13,812 nt of DNA, taken from Nitrospinota bacterium (lineage in GTDB: Bacteria; Nitrospirota; Thermodesulfovibrionia; Thermodesulfovibrionales; UBA1546). The notes under the pieces were generated by a model that did no database searches, was not told the origin of the DNA, and saw only the letters and a list, made by a program, of their open reading frames with translations. The position numbers were made by a program, and so were the translations under genes. Below, piece after piece: positions 13,228-13,812 of this stretch. How positions within the stretch are numbered: the stretch's first letter is position 1; every line of letters begins with the position of its first letter. Where the stretch lies: the NCBI GenBank assembly GCA_018896985.1, contig JAHILQ010000073.1:1-13812 (forward strand). The letters run 5' to 3'.

Positions 13228-13257
13228 ATTATGTACGCAAATGTCACCCAATGTCAA
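13228..13257 (-). promoter_or_regulatory. Candidate promoter of the Phd/PIN(-rtcB) transcript
   Basis: On the minus strand TTGACA (13252-13257) is followed after 18 bp by CATAAT (13228-13233, 5 of 6 matches). On the plus strand AATGTCA occurs twice, 11 bp apart (13240-13246 and 13251 area), one copy over the -35 box, a possible operator. The start site would be near 13220, close to the antitoxin Shine-Dalgarno. Confidence 0.45.
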
Positions 13258-13333
13258 ATTGGTTTTTATGTGTATGCCTGAAATCATCGGCGCAGGGAAA
13301 CGGAGCCAGCAAGAGTGATTTGTTATGCCATCA

Positions 13334-13750
13334 TCAGATATCAAAGATAATATCCGCCTCCCATATATCTCTTACTTTCTCTACCTTCAGTCTATGATAT
13401 GTGGCTGCCTTTAGCAATAATTTTCTCTCATGCCTTTCAGTATCAAATTCCTCTCCTTTGACATTTGCCTTCAACTTTCTATCACTCATCTCTAATATAA
13501 CAATATCCTTCCCGATAAAATTATATGCGTCAAAATGAAATATAAGTTCATTCAGCCACGAAACAAGAAGCCCTTCAAGGGAATTGCTCTCCACCGAAAT
13601 GCTGATGCTCTTCTCCCCTTTAACATCATCAAGGTCGGTTATCAAACTGTACATTCCAATAGCGGAGTTTTTAAAGGCCTCTTCAATGCTTTTGCCAAAA
13701 GCCCTTATCCCAACATCGCCTGATATGTCTATAATCTCAAATTGCTTCAT
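13334..13750 (-). CDS. Archease (RtcB activator)
   Basis: Archease speeds RtcB guanylylation and allows multiple turnovers of the ligase. The 138 aa protein has the family's length and order: FEIIDISGDVGIRAFG at the N-terminus, EEAFKNSAIGMYSLITDLDDV, the central LEGLLVSWLNELIFHFD, and the C-terminal LKAATYHRLKVEKVRDIWEA (read in two parts) ending in FDI. The N-terminal motif usually reads D/E-H-T-A/G-D-V/I-G-I; here the His is replaced by Ile (DISGDVGI), while the Asp and the final Asp are kept. The ATG at 13748-13750 overlaps the rsmA stop (ATGA). RtcB itself lies downstream on the same strand behind an intervening TA pair. Given the intact partner gene, it is probably functional. Confidence 0.92.
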   Translation of the reverse strand: MKQFEIIDISGDVGIRAFGKSIEEAFKNSAIGMYSLITDLDDVKGEKSISISVESNSLEGLLVSWLNELIFHFDAYNFIGKDIVILEMSDRKLKANVKGEEFDTERHERKLLLKAATYHRLKVEKVRDIWEADIIFDI

Positions 13751-13812
13751 AGCACATCTGCCAGTCTTGCAAATTCCTCAATGCTCAATGTGCCGGGCCT
13801 TCTCTGCGGATC
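13747..13812 (-). CDS. rsmA: 3' end of 16S rRNA dimethyladenosine transferase RsmA/KsgA (partial)
   Basis: The last 21 codons of a minus-strand gene run off the right edge in frame and end with TGA at 13747-13749. The peptide ends RRPGTLSIEEFARLADVL, closely matching the C-terminus of RsmA (KsgA) proteins (R-x-E/G-T-L-S-x-x-E-F-x-x-L-x-x-x-L), the enzyme that dimethylates two adjacent adenosines near the 3' end of 16S rRNA. Only the tail is seen, so the call rests on this motif. The 4 bp overlap with archease implies a coupled operon. Confidence 0.78.
   Translation of the reverse strand, partial: DPQRRPGTLSIEEFARLADVL

Noticed and set aside
13258..13333. Possible gene remnant between archease and the Phd antitoxin
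   Set aside because: No frame longer than a few tens of codons with recognisable sequence and no convincing hairpin or terminator was found.
1..13812. EcoRI site (GAATTC) at the first base and GATC at the last bases
   Set aside because: This may reflect a clone or fragment boundary rather than biology. Both end genes read in frame to the edges, so nothing more can be concluded.

Overview
The window looks like chromosomal DNA of a diderm (outer-membrane) bacterium with moderate G+C. Outer-membrane biogenesis genes (lptF, lptG, lolA) occur beside an RNase J and an RtcB/archease RNA-repair pair. This mix, the protein style and the tandem heptamer repeats suggest Nitrospirota (Thermodesulfovibrio-like) or a nearby Desulfobacterota-type lineage. 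That placement is an impression from protein sequence, not a search result. No rRNA, tRNA, CRISPR array or complete insertion sequence was seen.

Layout from left to right. Positions 1-105 hold an open minus-strand frame cut by the window edge. It resembles the N-terminus of a tyrosine recombinase but has no standard start codon. It is followed by an AT-rich spacer with a promoter-like pair and three copies of a short motif. Then come lptG and lptF (minus, lptF upstream), the inner-membrane permease subunits of LPS transport. A divergent region with promoter-like boxes and a long imperfect hairpin precedes folE and folD (plus), two folate-pathway enzymes separated by a repeat-rich spacer. From 4268 to the right edge every recognised gene is on the minus strand.

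In transcription order (right to left) that strand carries rsmA (3' end only), archease, a Phd/PIN toxin-antitoxin (TA) pair, rtcB, a ribbon-helix-helix/PIN TA pair, rnj, uppP, ftsK, lolA, a short possibly frameshifted ORF with a GspB-like N-terminus, and an AbrB/RelE TA pair. Overlaps of 4-16 bp or direct abutment link rsmA-archease and rnj-uppP-ftsK-lolA as translationally coupled units.

The block from rsmA to rnj is dominated by RNA metabolism: rRNA methylation, RNA ligation with its activator, RNA degradation and three predicted RNase toxin modules. The uppP-ftsK-lolA part serves the envelope and chromosome segregation. The most notable points are the three TA pairs, each with a different antitoxin fold, lodged between housekeeping genes (one splits archease from rtcB, one lies directly upstream of rnj); a perfect 10+10 bp palindrome over a TA promoter; and tandem heptamer repeats that have become the coding sequence of the LolA signal peptide.
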